From NCBI RefSeq assembly GCF_000422805.1, contig NZ_KE383922.1, forward strand, positions 161,984 through 225,983: a DNA stretch of 64,000 nt, read 5' to 3'. This DNA is from Nocardioides halotolerans DSM 19273. Lineage in GTDB: Bacteria > Actinomycetota > Actinomycetes > Propionibacteriales > Nocardioidaceae. Position numbers and translations under genes: made by a program. Numbering within the stretch: the stretch's first letter is position 1; each line of letters begins with the position of its first letter. Shown here one piece after another: positions 19,201 through 26,655 of the stretch. The notes under the pieces are model-generated. The model had not been told where the DNA came from and made no database searches. It saw only the letters and a list, made by a program, of their open reading frames with translations.

Positions 19201-19674
19201 TCGGTGACGGTCAAGCAGGGCGGGACGGTGCTCGGCACCGGCCTGGTCTCCGGCGGCACCGCGCAGGTGGCCATCCCGGCCAACGTCCTCGGGGTCGGTG
19301 CGCACGCGCTGACCGCGGACTACTCCGGTGACGCCAACGTGGCCGCGAGCAGCGACGCGCTCACGATGACGGTGTCCAAGGCGGGCTCGACCACGACCGC
19401 GTCGGTGAAGCCGAAGGCCCCGAAGAAGGGCCAGAAGGTGAAGGTGCTGGTCTCGGTGGTCGGCGCCAACGGCGTCGCCGCGACGGGCCAGGTCACCGTG
19501 ACCCTGAAGGGCAAGTCGGTGACCGTGACGCTGGTCAACGGCAAGGCCGTGGTCAAGCTGGGGAAGATCAAGAAGGGCGGCAAGGCGACCGTCTCCTACT
19601 CCGGCAGCAGCACGGTCGAGGCCAGCCAGACCACCGTGAAGGTCAAGCTGAAGAAGAAGAAGCACAAGAAGTAG
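13249..19674 (+). CDS. Secreted ExeM/NucH-type nuclease fused to a 5'-nucleotidase
   Basis: A 2141-residue extracellular protein. Order: signal peptide (1-34, ending ASSAQA); beta-rich N-terminal domain; two putative-Ig repeats (about 245-330, 333-423); OB-fold region (about 427-560); an endonuclease/exonuclease/phosphatase domain (about 749-1180) with KIATYNVENFF, NHFKSKG, VGDFNAY, GSLDHVLA and GSDHNPEI; a metallophosphatase domain from about 1195 with SNDFHG at 1199-1203, AAGDLIG and GNHEFD at 1273-1278; the 5'-nucleotidase C-terminal domain with FMNPGGLR near 1576; three Ig-like repeats (about 1856-2141) and a KKKKHKK end. Expected role: cut extracellular DNA and dephosphorylate the nucleotides. 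ATG 13249 is chosen over the open frame to 13087 because of GGAGA and the signal peptide. Confidence 0.92.
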   Translation: MPASRTPRRGRIAALISVALAFTGLQVLAASSAQANLTPLITVPYSQDWSNASLITVNDDWSGVDGVIGYRGDDLNTTQGVNPQTVTVDGASTPVNVVANAAATATNGGVLEVQGTSIAIQGSGTADIPSIVFHLNLTSQAGVSFNFTAKDLDASGDDATQQIAVQYRVGSSGAYTDIPAGYIADATTAGSATQTTVRNVPLPAAVNGSGDVYVRVLTSNAPGNDELVGIDDISITSGPTALAATNPGNKTFTQNTAITPFQMGATGGTTPYTWSEVGSSLPAGLSVSAGGQVSGTPTGTGVSHVTLRVTDSANPTPATSDVSFDITVNAPGALLADNPGSKSGVVGTPITSFTMTATGGEGAKTWSDPSGTLPPGVTVSPAGLVSGTPTTANTYSVTLRVTDSAVPTPATSDASFQFTITAAPGIKTIAELQGTGPRSSFAGAGTAQGSETVSTEGVITGLYNLGWANTGNTKTCGLCGFTIQTGGSGGPVDATPGASDGIFVYGFPTFQAINSTGGALAVGQSVRVTGKISEFSVASDTSGSLTELNLLNGSTGSSVVAIPDLAPPVALTTLPSTATDREAHESEIANPTDVVVTDTYNFETGGELGLASGNETLKQPGEICPGLLPACITAARDDIRARAWFTDDASTTNYLTSSNYYNPQASANSDVPLPFMDATHSARVGAKVTFPAGKPAVIGYGAKKWYLYPQRSVVAQTENGAPDLGTDVITFEDTRTANAAPAVVGGNLKIATYNVENFFNITMEEFAAANPYYNCQYDKDRQGNNILAFQCTSPQAIPSAFDPLTGAPTAYSSGIVSAPRGAGRQADLTRQKNKIVKAINGLGADIVSLEELENPNKLRTGVTNGPLNPDPDKADGGLGTPIAWRDETINYLVDALNTDAGGNVWAFVASPEESTDATSVNHMCATVNPDGTVVQPPQTNGTCSWASGQDVIRNGFLYKKASVVPVGPSDLDLPNSSAPVPSPFDNAREPLAQFFKPVGQPNSDGFAVIVNHFKSKGDSDPKAVGGNANDDLTGAFNLSRTNQAKELVRFANEFADKWDTTKVFLVGDFNAYTGEDPIQAILNPTAGTDDLDFDVVVSDDPKDTTYVFSTQVDGVGYGAAGSLDHVLASADARAMITGTDVWEINANESSAFNYSRFNTNATNFFDGTKPFAGSDHNPEIIGIDTGSSGTVRDIQIIGSNDFHGRLIGSSSDGGAAQLAGAVKSLKNVYGANNSVFAAAGDLIGASTFESFVQQDKPTLDALNAAGLEVSSIGNHEFDRGYHDLIDRVMQPKSATNPYGADGGLNWQYIGSNVVYDDDPDGGGPKEAGDPIVLPTYTKDFGGGIKIGFVGAVTEDLPGLVNPAGLEGVHVTPIAAAVNGYADQLKDDGADLVVLLVHEGAPSTTCSTMESDGSSFSELLGDISPDIDAVVSGHTHLEYACEFAVPEWAGDAITKRPVVSAGQYGVALDQLVYSFDASGDPVDVVFNNVGVKGPGSTLFSYPEDPAVKAIVDQAVADAAGPGSTVLGQIQGPFKRARLSGGVTENRGGESTLGNLVAEIQRAETPAGGNIAPAQIAFMNPGGLRADLNGTGSGSPRNLTYRQAADVQPFANTLVNMDMTGAQIRAVLEQQWQRDSDNPATSNVPSRPFLRLGTSKGFTYTYYETNDPNHAGAKLGHVTSMYLDGVALADATTYSVTMNSFLAAGGDNFRAFLNGTDKQDTGVTDLQAQVEYMEEFASTTPLPVDFKQHAVKVTFPGGAPAASYDPGDAVTFDVASLAMTAPDDVQDASIKVVLNGQQLGANFAVSNTVGNQPNDDAGTASVSVTLPADLPGGVAKLHLIGNQTGTDVIVPITISGPVQAASTTSAPDTTVAYGGVASIEVTVTGGGATPTGTVHLMDGATELDSDTLNAAGKVTLAVPAKTFPVGTKSLTAVYDGDAAYTGSQDGLTLTTSKAASTTAAADVSVTYGSASSVSVTVSATNVVPTGSVTVKQGGTVLGTGLVSGGTAQVAIPANVLGVGAHALTADYSGDANVAASSDALTMTVSKAGSTTTASVKPKAPKKGQKVKVLVSVVGANGVAATGQVTVTLKGKSVTVTLVNGKAVVKLGKIKKGGKATVSYSGSSTVEASQTTVKVKLKKKKHKK

Positions 19675-19697
19675 CGCCTGAGGGCTGAGCCCACGGG

Positions 19698-19731
19698 GGG
19701 GCCGGGAGCGACGTACGTCGCTCCCGGCCCC
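19698..19731 (+). terminator. Perfect 17-bp palindrome after the nuclease/nucleotidase gene
   Basis: GGGGCCGGGAGCGACGT (19698-19714) is followed directly by its exact complement (19715-19731), 23 bases after the stop codon. There is no T run, which is common for actinobacterial terminators. The core GGCCGGGAGCG recurs in the stem after the paralogous gene at 26590. Confidence 0.6.
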
Positions 19732-19808
19732 TCGGCGTCTGCCCCCGCGCCTCGCCGCGGGACGGCGGTGATTCGCGCAAGCACGCGTGCGCTCGGCAAG
19801 ATGGAGAA

Positions 19809-21170
19809 GTGAGCCAGCCGTTGTCCGTCGCCGTGGTGACCCTCGGCTGCGCGCGCAACGAGGTCGACTCGGAAGAGCTCGCCGGACGGCTGGCCGCCGA
19901 CGGGTTCCGGCTGGTCGAGGACCCGGCGTCCGCCGACACCGTGCTGGTCAACACCTGCGGCTTCGTCGAGCAGGCCAAGAAGGACAGCGTCGACGCGCTG
20001 CTCGAGGCCGCCGACCTCAAGGGCGGCGCCACCGGGCCGCAGTCGGTCGTGGCCGTGGGCTGCCTCGCCGAGCGGTACGGCGCCGAGCTCGCCGAGTCGC
20101 TCCCGGAGGCCGACGCGGTGCTCGGCTTCGACGACTACCCCGACATCGCGGCCCGCCTGCGGTCGATCGTGGCGGGGGAGGAGCACCAGCCGCACGTGCC
20201 GGCCGATCGGCGCCGGCTGCTGCCGATCAGCCCGGCCGACCGCCCCAGCGCGGTCGTCGCCCAACGGTCCCGGCTCACGACCGGCCCGACCGCGAATCTC
20301 AAGCTCGCAGAGGGCTGCGACCGCAGGTGCACCTTCTGCGCCATCCCGAGCTTCCGTGGGCGCTTCGCCAGCCGGCGCCCCACCGACGTCCTCGACGAGG
20401 CGCGCTGGCTCGCGTCCGACGGGGTGCGCGAGCTGTTCCTGGTCAGCGAGAACTCCACCTCCTATGGCAAGGACCTCGGCGACCTCCGACTGCTCGAGAC
20501 GATGCTCCCCGAGCTGGCGGCGATCGACGGCATCGAGCGGGTCCGGGTGTCCTACCTCCAGCCCGCCGAGCTGCGGCCCGGGCTGCTCGAGGCGATCGCG
20601 ACCACCGCCGGGGTGGCGCCCTACTTCGACCTCTCCTTCCAGCACGCCAGCAACGCGGTGCTCCGCCGGATGCGCCGCTTCGGCGACCCGGACAGCTTTC
20701 TGGGGCTGCTCGACCGGGTGCGCGCGCTCGCGCCCGAGGCCGGCGTCCGCTCCAACGTCATCGTCGGGTTCCCCGGCGAGACCGAGCAGGACCTCGAGAT
20801 CCTGTGCGACTTCCTGGTCGAGGCGCGGCTCGACGTGGTCGGGGTCTTCGGCTACTCCGACGAGGACGGCACCGAGGCCGCGACGTACGACGACAAGCTG
20901 CACCCCGACGAGGTCCGCGACCGGGTCGCGCACGTCACCGACCTGGTCGAGCAGCTGACCGCGCAGCGCGCCGAGGAGCGCGTGGGCGAGGAGGTCGTCG
21001 TCCTGGTCGAGGACGTCACCGACGGTGAGGTCGTCGGCCGGACCGCCGCCCAGGGGCCCGACGTCGACGGCAGCACGACGCTCCTCGCTCCCGGTGCGCA
21101 GGTCGGTGACCTGGTCGCCGCCGTCGTGGTGGAGAGTGAGGGCGTGGACCTGGTGGCGAGCCCGCGGTGA
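19809..21170 (+). CDS. rimO: Ribosomal protein uS12 methylthiotransferase
   Basis: Radical-SAM enzyme that adds a methylthio group to the conserved aspartate of ribosomal protein S12. The 453-residue protein has the N-terminal MTTase domain ([37 protein letters not shown]), the radical-SAM motif Cys170-Cys174-Cys177 in [30 protein letters not shown], and a C-terminal TRAM domain. The GTG start follows GGAGAA closely and also lies six bases after CAAGAT, so the initiation mode is unclear. Its last four bases overlap pgsA. The gene belongs to the conserved ftsK-to-recA neighbourhood but is flanked here by two secreted enzymes. Confidence 0.95.
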   Translation: MSQPLSVAVVTLGCARNEVDSEELAGRLAADGFRLVEDPASADTVLVNTCGFVEQAKKDSVDALLEAADLKGGATGPQSVVAVGCLAERYGAELAESLPEADAVLGFDDYPDIAARLRSIVAGEEHQPHVPADRRRLLPISPADRPSAVVAQRSRLTTGPTANLKLAEGCDRRCTFCAIPSFRGRFASRRPTDVLDEARWLASDGVRELFLVSENSTSYGKDLGDLRLLETMLPELAAIDGIERVRVSYLQPAELRPGLLEAIATTAGVAPYFDLSFQHASNAVLRRMRRFGDPDSFLGLLDRVRALAPEAGVRSNVIVGFPGETEQDLEILCDFLVEARLDVVGVFGYSDEDGTEAATYDDKLHPDEVRDRVAHVTDLVEQLTAQRAEERVGEEVVVLVEDVTDGEVVGRTAAQGPDVDGSTTLLAPGAQVGDLVAAVVVESEGVDLVASPR

Positions 21171-21811
21171 GCGACCCTCGGGCGGCGGACGCCAGGCCGA
21201 GCAACCTCAACCTGCCGAACGTCCTCACCACGCTGCGGATCGTGCTGGTGCCCTTCTTCGGCGCCGCACTCCTCGTCGACGAGGGCGACTCGATCACCTG
21301 GCGACTGATCGCCTGGACGATCTTCGTGGTCGCGATGGTGACCGACAAGATCGACGGCGACATCGCGCGCAGCCGCGGCCTCGTCACCGACTTCGGCAAG
21401 ATCGCCGACCCGATCGCCGACAAGGCGATGACCGGCATGGCCTTCGTGGGCCTCGCCGTGATCTTCGAGAGCCCGTGGTGGTGGGCGGTCACGATCGTGG
21501 TGCTGGTCCGCGAGTGGGCCGTCACCGTGCTGCGCCTCTCGATCCTCAAGCGCGTGGTGCTGGCCGCCGACCGGCTCGGGAAGTGGAAGACCACGTTCCA
21601 GGTGATCGGGCTCGGCGGTCTCGTGCTGCCGCTGCGCGACCCCGACCTGCCCGGGTGGCTCGAGACCCCGGGCGACCTCCTCTACTACCTCGCCGTGGCC
21701 TTCCTCGCCGTCGCGGTCGTCCTGACACTGGTCTCGGGCGCTCAGTTCTTCGCCGGGGTCTGGCGCCAGCGCCACACCCTTCGGGGCGGGCCTCGAAATG
21801 ACCCGTCCTAG
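21167..21811 (+). CDS. pgsA: CDP-diacylglycerol--glycerol-3-phosphate 3-phosphatidyltransferase
   Basis: Makes phosphatidylglycerophosphate, the precursor of phosphatidylglycerol and cardiolipin. The 214-residue membrane protein has an intact CDP-alcohol phosphatidyltransferase signature ([12 protein letters not shown] followed by [13 protein letters not shown], i.e. D-x2-DG-x2-AR-x8-G-x3-D-x3-D) and about five hydrophobic segments. GTG at 21167 overlaps the rimO stop as GTGA. pgsA before cinA and clgR is typical of actinobacteria, but here a 4.5-kb secreted nucleotidase and a glycosidase intervene before cinA. Confidence 0.95.
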   Translation: MSDPRAADARPSNLNLPNVLTTLRIVLVPFFGAALLVDEGDSITWRLIAWTIFVVAMVTDKIDGDIARSRGLVTDFGKIADPIADKAMTGMAFVGLAVIFESPWWWAVTIVVLVREWAVTVLRLSILKRVVLAADRLGKWKTTFQVIGLGGLVLPLRDPDLPGWLETPGDLLYYLAVAFLAVAVVLTLVSGAQFFAGVWRQRHTLRGGPRNDPS

Positions 21812-21879
21812 TCATTTCTGACCGTCTTTCCCCAGACGGGCCGTTCGGGCTTGACCTCCTCCTGATCCTCACCGAGAGT
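21809..21879 (+). promoter_or_regulatory. Putative promoter block of the second secreted nucleotidase
   Basis: TAGTCATTTC (21809-21818, starting at the very end of pgsA), TTGACC (21851-21856) and GAGAGT (21874-21879). The spacing matches the block at 13035-13105 exactly. The start codon follows 145 bases after the start of GAGAGT, against 149 in the paralogue, and both end with a GGAGA ribosome-binding site just before ATGCCTGCA. Confidence 0.45.
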
Positions 21880-22018
21880 TCATCCACTGTCCTGCCTCGG
21901 GCGCGACAGCGCCCCAACGGTTTCGCCGCCTCGGACCGGCGTTCCACCGCTCGTCGACTCGATCGAGAACCTTCCCCGCTCGATGAAGTCGTCTCTCACC
22001 ACACTTCGGAGACTCTTC

Positions 22019-25000
22019 ATGCCTGCACCCCGGTCGCATCGACGCGCCCGCCTTGCCGTCCTCGTCTCGATCGCGCTGGCGGTCACCGGCTTCCAGCTCT
22101 TCCTGGCGCCGCCGGCTGCCCAGGCCGCGAGCACCACCGTCGTGATCAACGAGGTGTACGTCAACGGCGGGTCGGCCGGCGCTACGTACCTCAACAAGTA
22201 CGTCGAGCTGCGCAACCTCACGGGCACGTCAATCAACCTGACAGGCATGTCCCTGCAGTACCGTGCGCCGGGCACGACGGGCGCCACCGGCAACGTGGCG
22301 CCACTGACCGGCACGATCCCTGCCAACGGCTACTACATGGTGATCGGTGGCACCAACGGTGCTGTCGGCGCGGCCGTCCCGACGACGGCCGGCGCGTTCC
22401 AGAACTCCTCGGCCATCAGCCCCGGTAATGCCGGCGGCACGATCGCCCTCATCAACGGCGGGGTCGCGGTTGACCTGTCGGTCCTGGCCAACTCGGTCGA
22501 CAAGATCGGCTACGGGACGAGCAACGCGCCCGAGGGCAACGCGTCCGGGGCGGGCCCGACCGGCAACAGCGTGACGAAGTCGATTGGTCGCAAGAACGCG
22601 ACGGACACCGACGTGAACACCGCTGACTTCGAGGCGCAGGACCCGACGCCGAACGCAGCCAACCCTTCCGCGGTCGTGCCGCTCGCTCTCGCCCCGGTCT
22701 CCAACAAGACCGGCACCGTCGACCACCCGATCAACGGCTTCTCGCTGACGGCGTCCAACGGCACGCCCGGCTACACCTACTCGGCCACCGGCCTGCCCGC
22801 CGGCGTCTCGGTGAACCCCACGACCGGCGCCGTCTCCGGCACGCCGACCGCGGCCTGCGCGTGCGCGGTCACCGCCAAGGTCACCGACAGCGCCAGCGCC
22901 GAGGCGACCCAGGCGTTCACCTTCACCGTCACGCCGTTCACGGCGACCAACCCGGGCAACAAGACCTTCCTGCTCGACGAGGCGATCACGCCGTTCACGA
23001 TCCAGGTCACCGGCGGCGTCGCACCCTTCGGCTACGCCGTCACCAACGGCAGCCTGCCCGCGGGCGTCACGCTCAACGGCACGACCGGCGAGGTCTCCGG
23101 CACGCCGACCGCCAGCCAGGCCGCGACCCCGGTGACGGTCACCGTCACCGACAACGAGGGTGCGACCGCTGCGACCACGTTCAGCATCGAGGTCTCGGCG
23201 TCCGAGCCGGCCACGCGGACGATCCAGATCCTGGGCACCAACGACTTCCACGGCCGGCTCCAGCGTGACAGTGGTGGGCCGACCGCCGGTGCCGCGGTGC
23301 TGGCCGGTGCCGTCAAGCAGCTGCGCGCCTCGAACCCCGACACGGTGTTCGCCGCCGCGGGTGACCTGATCGGTGCCTCGACGTTCGAGTCGTTCATCCA
23401 GCACGACAAGCCGACGATCGATGCGTTGAACGAGGCGGGGCTCGAGGTGTCCTCGGTGGGCAACCACGAGTTCGACCAGGGGTTCAACGACCTGTTCAAC
23501 CGGGTGATGCAGCCGGCTGGTCCGGGCAACCTCGAGGGTGGTGCGGACTGGGAGTACCTCGCGGCGAACATCACCTTGAAGAGCGACGGCTCGCACCCGA
23601 TCGCCCCGTCGTGGACCCGGACCTTCGGCGCCGTCAAGGTGGGCTTCATCGGTGCGGTGACCGAGGAGCTGCCCTCGCTGGTGTCTCCGGCGGGGATCAA
23701 CATGATCGACGTCAACCCGATCGTGAGCTCGGTCAACGCCGAGGCGACGGCGTTGAAGGCCGGTGGCGCGGACGTGATCGTGTTGCTGATGCACGAGGGT
23801 GCTGCGGGCACCGACTGCGCCACGATGCTGAGCGACCCGAAGTCGGCGGTGATGGCCGGGATCGTGAACGGGGTCAACAACGACATCGACGCGATCATCA
23901 GCGGTCACACCCACCTGTCCTACAACTGCCACTTCCCGGTACCGGGGTGGGCGGGTCGTCCGGTGACCGAGCGTCCGGTGGTCTCCGCCGGCCAGTACGG
24001 CATGGCGCTCGACAAGCTGCTGTTCACCGTGGACACGGCCACCGGCCAGGTCACCGACGTCCAGCAGGACACCGTGAACCTGCAGCACTGCACGAACTGC
24101 CCGACGACGGGTACGCAGTCGTGGGTGGCGGACTTCCCGGCGGACTCGGCGACGGCGGGGATCGTGGCCAGCGCGGTGTCGCAGGCCGAGCCGTTGGGTG
24201 CGGTGGCGTTGGGCCGGGTCGGTGGTGAGTTCCACCGTGGCAAGCTGACGACGGGTTCGGAGAACCGTGGCGCGGAGTCGACGCTGGGCAACCTGGTGGC
24301 GGAGGTCCAGAAGTGGGCCACGCGCAACCCGGAGACCGGGTCGGCGCAGATCGCGTTCATGAACCCGGGTGGGTTGCGCACCGACATGCTGGGCAACGCC
24401 GGTGTGTTCCCGCGGACCTTGACGTTCAAGCAGGCCGCGGACGTGCAGCCGTTCGCCAACACGTTGGTGAACATGGACCTGACCGGTGCGCAGATCAAGA
24501 CGGTGCTGGAGCAGCAGTGGCAGCCTGCGGGTGCGTCGCGGCCGTTCCTGAAGCTGGGTATCTCCAAGGGCTTCACCTACACCGCGACTCCGCCGCCGGC
24601 CGGTGCGCCGGTGGGCACGCGGGGCACGGTGACCGGGATGTGGCTCAACGGGACGCCGATCGGGATGGGCACGGTCTACTCGGTGACGGTGAACTCGTTC
24701 CTGGCGGCCGGTGGTGACGGGTTCACCGAGCTGGCCAACGGGACCGGCAAGCAGGACACCGGGCAGTCGGACCTCAACGCGATGGTGGCCTACATGTCGG
24801 CGTTCGGGACCTCCCCGGACCAGGTGACGCCGGACTACAAGCAGAACGGCATCAACATCACCTTCCCGGCCGACGCGCCGACGGGCTACGCCCCCGGTGA
24901 CCACGTCAAGTTCGACGTCTCGGGCTGGTCGATGACCAACCCCGCCGACACCAAGGACACCGCGATCGTGGTCAAGGTGGGAGCCACCACCCTGAGCTGC

Positions 25001-26572
25001 GCGTGCACGCTGGACAACACGCCGCAGCCCGCACTTCCTGGCTCGGACGTGACGGGCAAGGCGTCGATCGACGTGGTCGTCCCGGCGTCGACGCTGCCCG
25101 GCCCGCTGACGCTCAGCTTGAGTGGTGCGGCGACGGGCACGGAGTCGCAGGTGACCGTCACCGCCATCAAGGCCGGCACCACGTCGGTCACGGCGGCGGA
25201 CTTCGCCGTGGAGTACGGGCAGGCGGCGCAGGTCCAGGTGACCGTCAGCGGTCCGGGGCTCACGCCCACGGGCACCGTGGACCTGAAGGACGGGTCGACT
25301 GTGGTCGCGTCCGGCACGCTCGACGGCACCGGCAAGGCGACCATCACGGTGCCTGCGCTGACCTACCCGGTCGGCCAGGTGACGCTGACGGCGGCGTACT
25401 CCGGCGACGCGCAGCACGACGCGTCGACGAAGTCGCTGACGTTCACCACGACCAAGGCGGCGTCGACGACCAGTGCGGCCGACGGCTCGATGGAGTACGG
25501 CAAGCCGGCCGACGTCACCGTCAACGTCGGGGCCGCTGCCGGCGTCGACGTCAGCGGGACGGTGACCGTCAAGGACGGCGCCACCACGGTCGGCACCGCG
25601 CCGGTCGTGGCCGGGGTCGCCACGGTGACCCTTGCCGCGAAGTCGCTCGAGGTCGGGGCCGCGTCGCTCACCGCGTCGTACTCCGGCAACGCCAACGTCC
25701 AGGTCAGTGACGACACGTTCACGGTCACGGTCGACAAGGCCACCTCGGTGGTCGTGGCGCCCGACGTGGCCGTGCCCCCGGGTGGCACCGGCAGCGTCTC
25801 CGTCACGGTCACCGCGGTCGGGGTCGACCCGACCGGCACGGTCACCGTGAAGAACGGCGCGACCGAGCTCGGCTCGGCGCCGCTGCTCGGCGGGGTGGCC
25901 CAGCTCACCCTGCCGGCGGTGCCGAACGGCACGGTCCTGACCGCGGCGTACGCCGGTGACGAGCACGTGAAGCCGGGGACGGACACCTTCACGGTCACCT
26001 GCTGCGACAAGTCGACGCCGATCCTGGCGATCTCCGACGTGTCGATGCAGTACGGCCAGTCCAGGACCGCGACGCTGACCGTCACCGGGTCGCCCGGTGG
26101 CGCGGCGACCGGCACGGCCACGATCAAGAGCGGCTCCACCACGATCGGCTCCGCGCCGGTCTCCGGTGGCATCGCGACGATCCTCATCCCGGCGGGCGCG
26201 CTGCCGGTGGGCTCCACGGTCCTGACCGCGGAGTACTCCGGCGACGCCAACCTCGTCGCGGGCTCGAAGGCCTTCACCGCGACCGTGACCAAGGCATCGT
26301 CCACGGTCTCGGCCAAGGTGAAGCCGAAGCACCCGCGGGTGAACCACAAGGTCAAGCTGAAGGTGTCGGTCGTCGGCGCCAACAGCGTCGAGGCCACCGG
26401 GCAGGTCACCGTGAAGTTCCAGGGGAAGACCTACAAGGTGACCCTGAAGAACGGCAAGGCCACGGTGAAGCTCGGCAAGCTCGCCTCGTCGAGCGCGAAG
26501 GCCAAGGTCACCTACGCCGGCAGCACGACCGTCGCCGGCAGCACGACCACGGTGAAGATCAAGGCCTCCTGA
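22019..26572 (+). CDS. Secreted 5'-nucleotidase with lamin-tail and Ig-like domains
   Basis: A 1517-residue extracellular protein, paralogous to the C-terminal two thirds of the nuclease fusion at 13249. Order: signal peptide (1-35, ending AAQAAS); lamin-tail domain (about 36-210, VVINEVYVNGG and NKYVELRNLTG); two putative-Ig repeats (about 220-395); metallophosphatase domain with TNDFHGR near 407, AAGDLIG and GNHEFD at 481-486; 5'-nucleotidase C-terminal domain with FMNPGGLRTD near 780; then five Ig-like repeats (about 1053-1517). It has no EEP nuclease domain. Unlike the other three secreted enzymes it ends TTTVKIKAS rather than in a Lys/His run. ATG 22019 follows CGGAGA; the open frame extends to 21983. 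Likely role: release of phosphate and nucleosides outside the cell. Confidence 0.92.
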   Translation: MPAPRSHRRARLAVLVSIALAVTGFQLFLAPPAAQAASTTVVINEVYVNGGSAGATYLNKYVELRNLTGTSINLTGMSLQYRAPGTTGATGNVAPLTGTIPANGYYMVIGGTNGAVGAAVPTTAGAFQNSSAISPGNAGGTIALINGGVAVDLSVLANSVDKIGYGTSNAPEGNASGAGPTGNSVTKSIGRKNATDTDVNTADFEAQDPTPNAANPSAVVPLALAPVSNKTGTVDHPINGFSLTASNGTPGYTYSATGLPAGVSVNPTTGAVSGTPTAACACAVTAKVTDSASAEATQAFTFTVTPFTATNPGNKTFLLDEAITPFTIQVTGGVAPFGYAVTNGSLPAGVTLNGTTGEVSGTPTASQAATPVTVTVTDNEGATAATTFSIEVSASEPATRTIQILGTNDFHGRLQRDSGGPTAGAAVLAGAVKQLRASNPDTVFAAAGDLIGASTFESFIQHDKPTIDALNEAGLEVSSVGNHEFDQGFNDLFNRVMQPAGPGNLEGGADWEYLAANITLKSDGSHPIAPSWTRTFGAVKVGFIGAVTEELPSLVSPAGINMIDVNPIVSSVNAEATALKAGGADVIVLLMHEGAAGTDCATMLSDPKSAVMAGIVNGVNNDIDAIISGHTHLSYNCHFPVPGWAGRPVTERPVVSAGQYGMALDKLLFTVDTATGQVTDVQQDTVNLQHCTNCPTTGTQSWVADFPADSATAGIVASAVSQAEPLGAVALGRVGGEFHRGKLTTGSENRGAESTLGNLVAEVQKWATRNPETGSAQIAFMNPGGLRTDMLGNAGVFPRTLTFKQAADVQPFANTLVNMDLTGAQIKTVLEQQWQPAGASRPFLKLGISKGFTYTATPPPAGAPVGTRGTVTGMWLNGTPIGMGTVYSVTVNSFLAAGGDGFTELANGTGKQDTGQSDLNAMVAYMSAFGTSPDQVTPDYKQNGINITFPADAPTGYAPGDHVKFDVSGWSMTNPADTKDTAIVVKVGATTLSCACTLDNTPQPALPGSDVTGKASIDVVVPASTLPGPLTLSLSGAATGTESQVTVTAIKAGTTSVTAADFAVEYGQAAQVQVTVSGPGLTPTGTVDLKDGSTVVASGTLDGTGKATITVPALTYPVGQVTLTAAYSGDAQHDASTKSLTFTTTKAASTTSAADGSMEYGKPADVTVNVGAAAGVDVSGTVTVKDGATTVGTAPVVAGVATVTLAAKSLEVGAASLTASYSGNANVQVSDDTFTVTVDKATSVVVAPDVAVPPGGTGSVSVTVTAVGVDPTGTVTVKNGATELGSAPLLGGVAQLTLPAVPNGTVLTAAYAGDEHVKPGTDTFTVTCCDKSTPILAISDVSMQYGQSRTATLTVTGSPGGAATGTATIKSGSTTIGSAPVSGGIATILIPAGALPVGSTVLTAEYSGDANLVAGSKAFTATVTKASSTVSAKVKPKHPRVNHKVKLKVSVVGANSVEATGQVTVKFQGKTYKVTLKNGKATVKLGKLASSSAKAKVTYAGSTTVAGSTTTVKIKAS

Positions 26573-26589
26573 CCTGACCTGATCCGAGC

Positions 26590-26629
26590 CAGGAGGCCGG
26601 GAGCGGCGCGAGCCGCTCCCGGCCTCCTG
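26590..26629. terminator. Perfect 18-bp hairpin between convergent genes
   Basis: CAGGAGGCCGGGAGCGGC (26590-26607) pairs perfectly with 26612-26629 around a GCGA loop. It lies between the end of the 5'-nucleotidase (26572) and the end of the GH15 gene (26656), so it can serve both strands. Its core matches the stem at 19698-19731. Confidence 0.65.
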
Positions 26630-26655
26630 CGTGGTGGGGCCCACCGCAGGCCGGG

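Noticed and set aside
13225..19665. 2146-codon open frame on the minus strand opposite the nuclease fusion
   Set aside because: It mirrors the high third-position GC of the real gene, encodes Arg/Gly/Val-rich low-complexity sequence, has no domains, and the plus-strand protein has clear catalytic motifs. The same reasoning rejects 22229-28363 minus, 34511-38338 plus, 8523-11399 minus and 42820-45168 minus.
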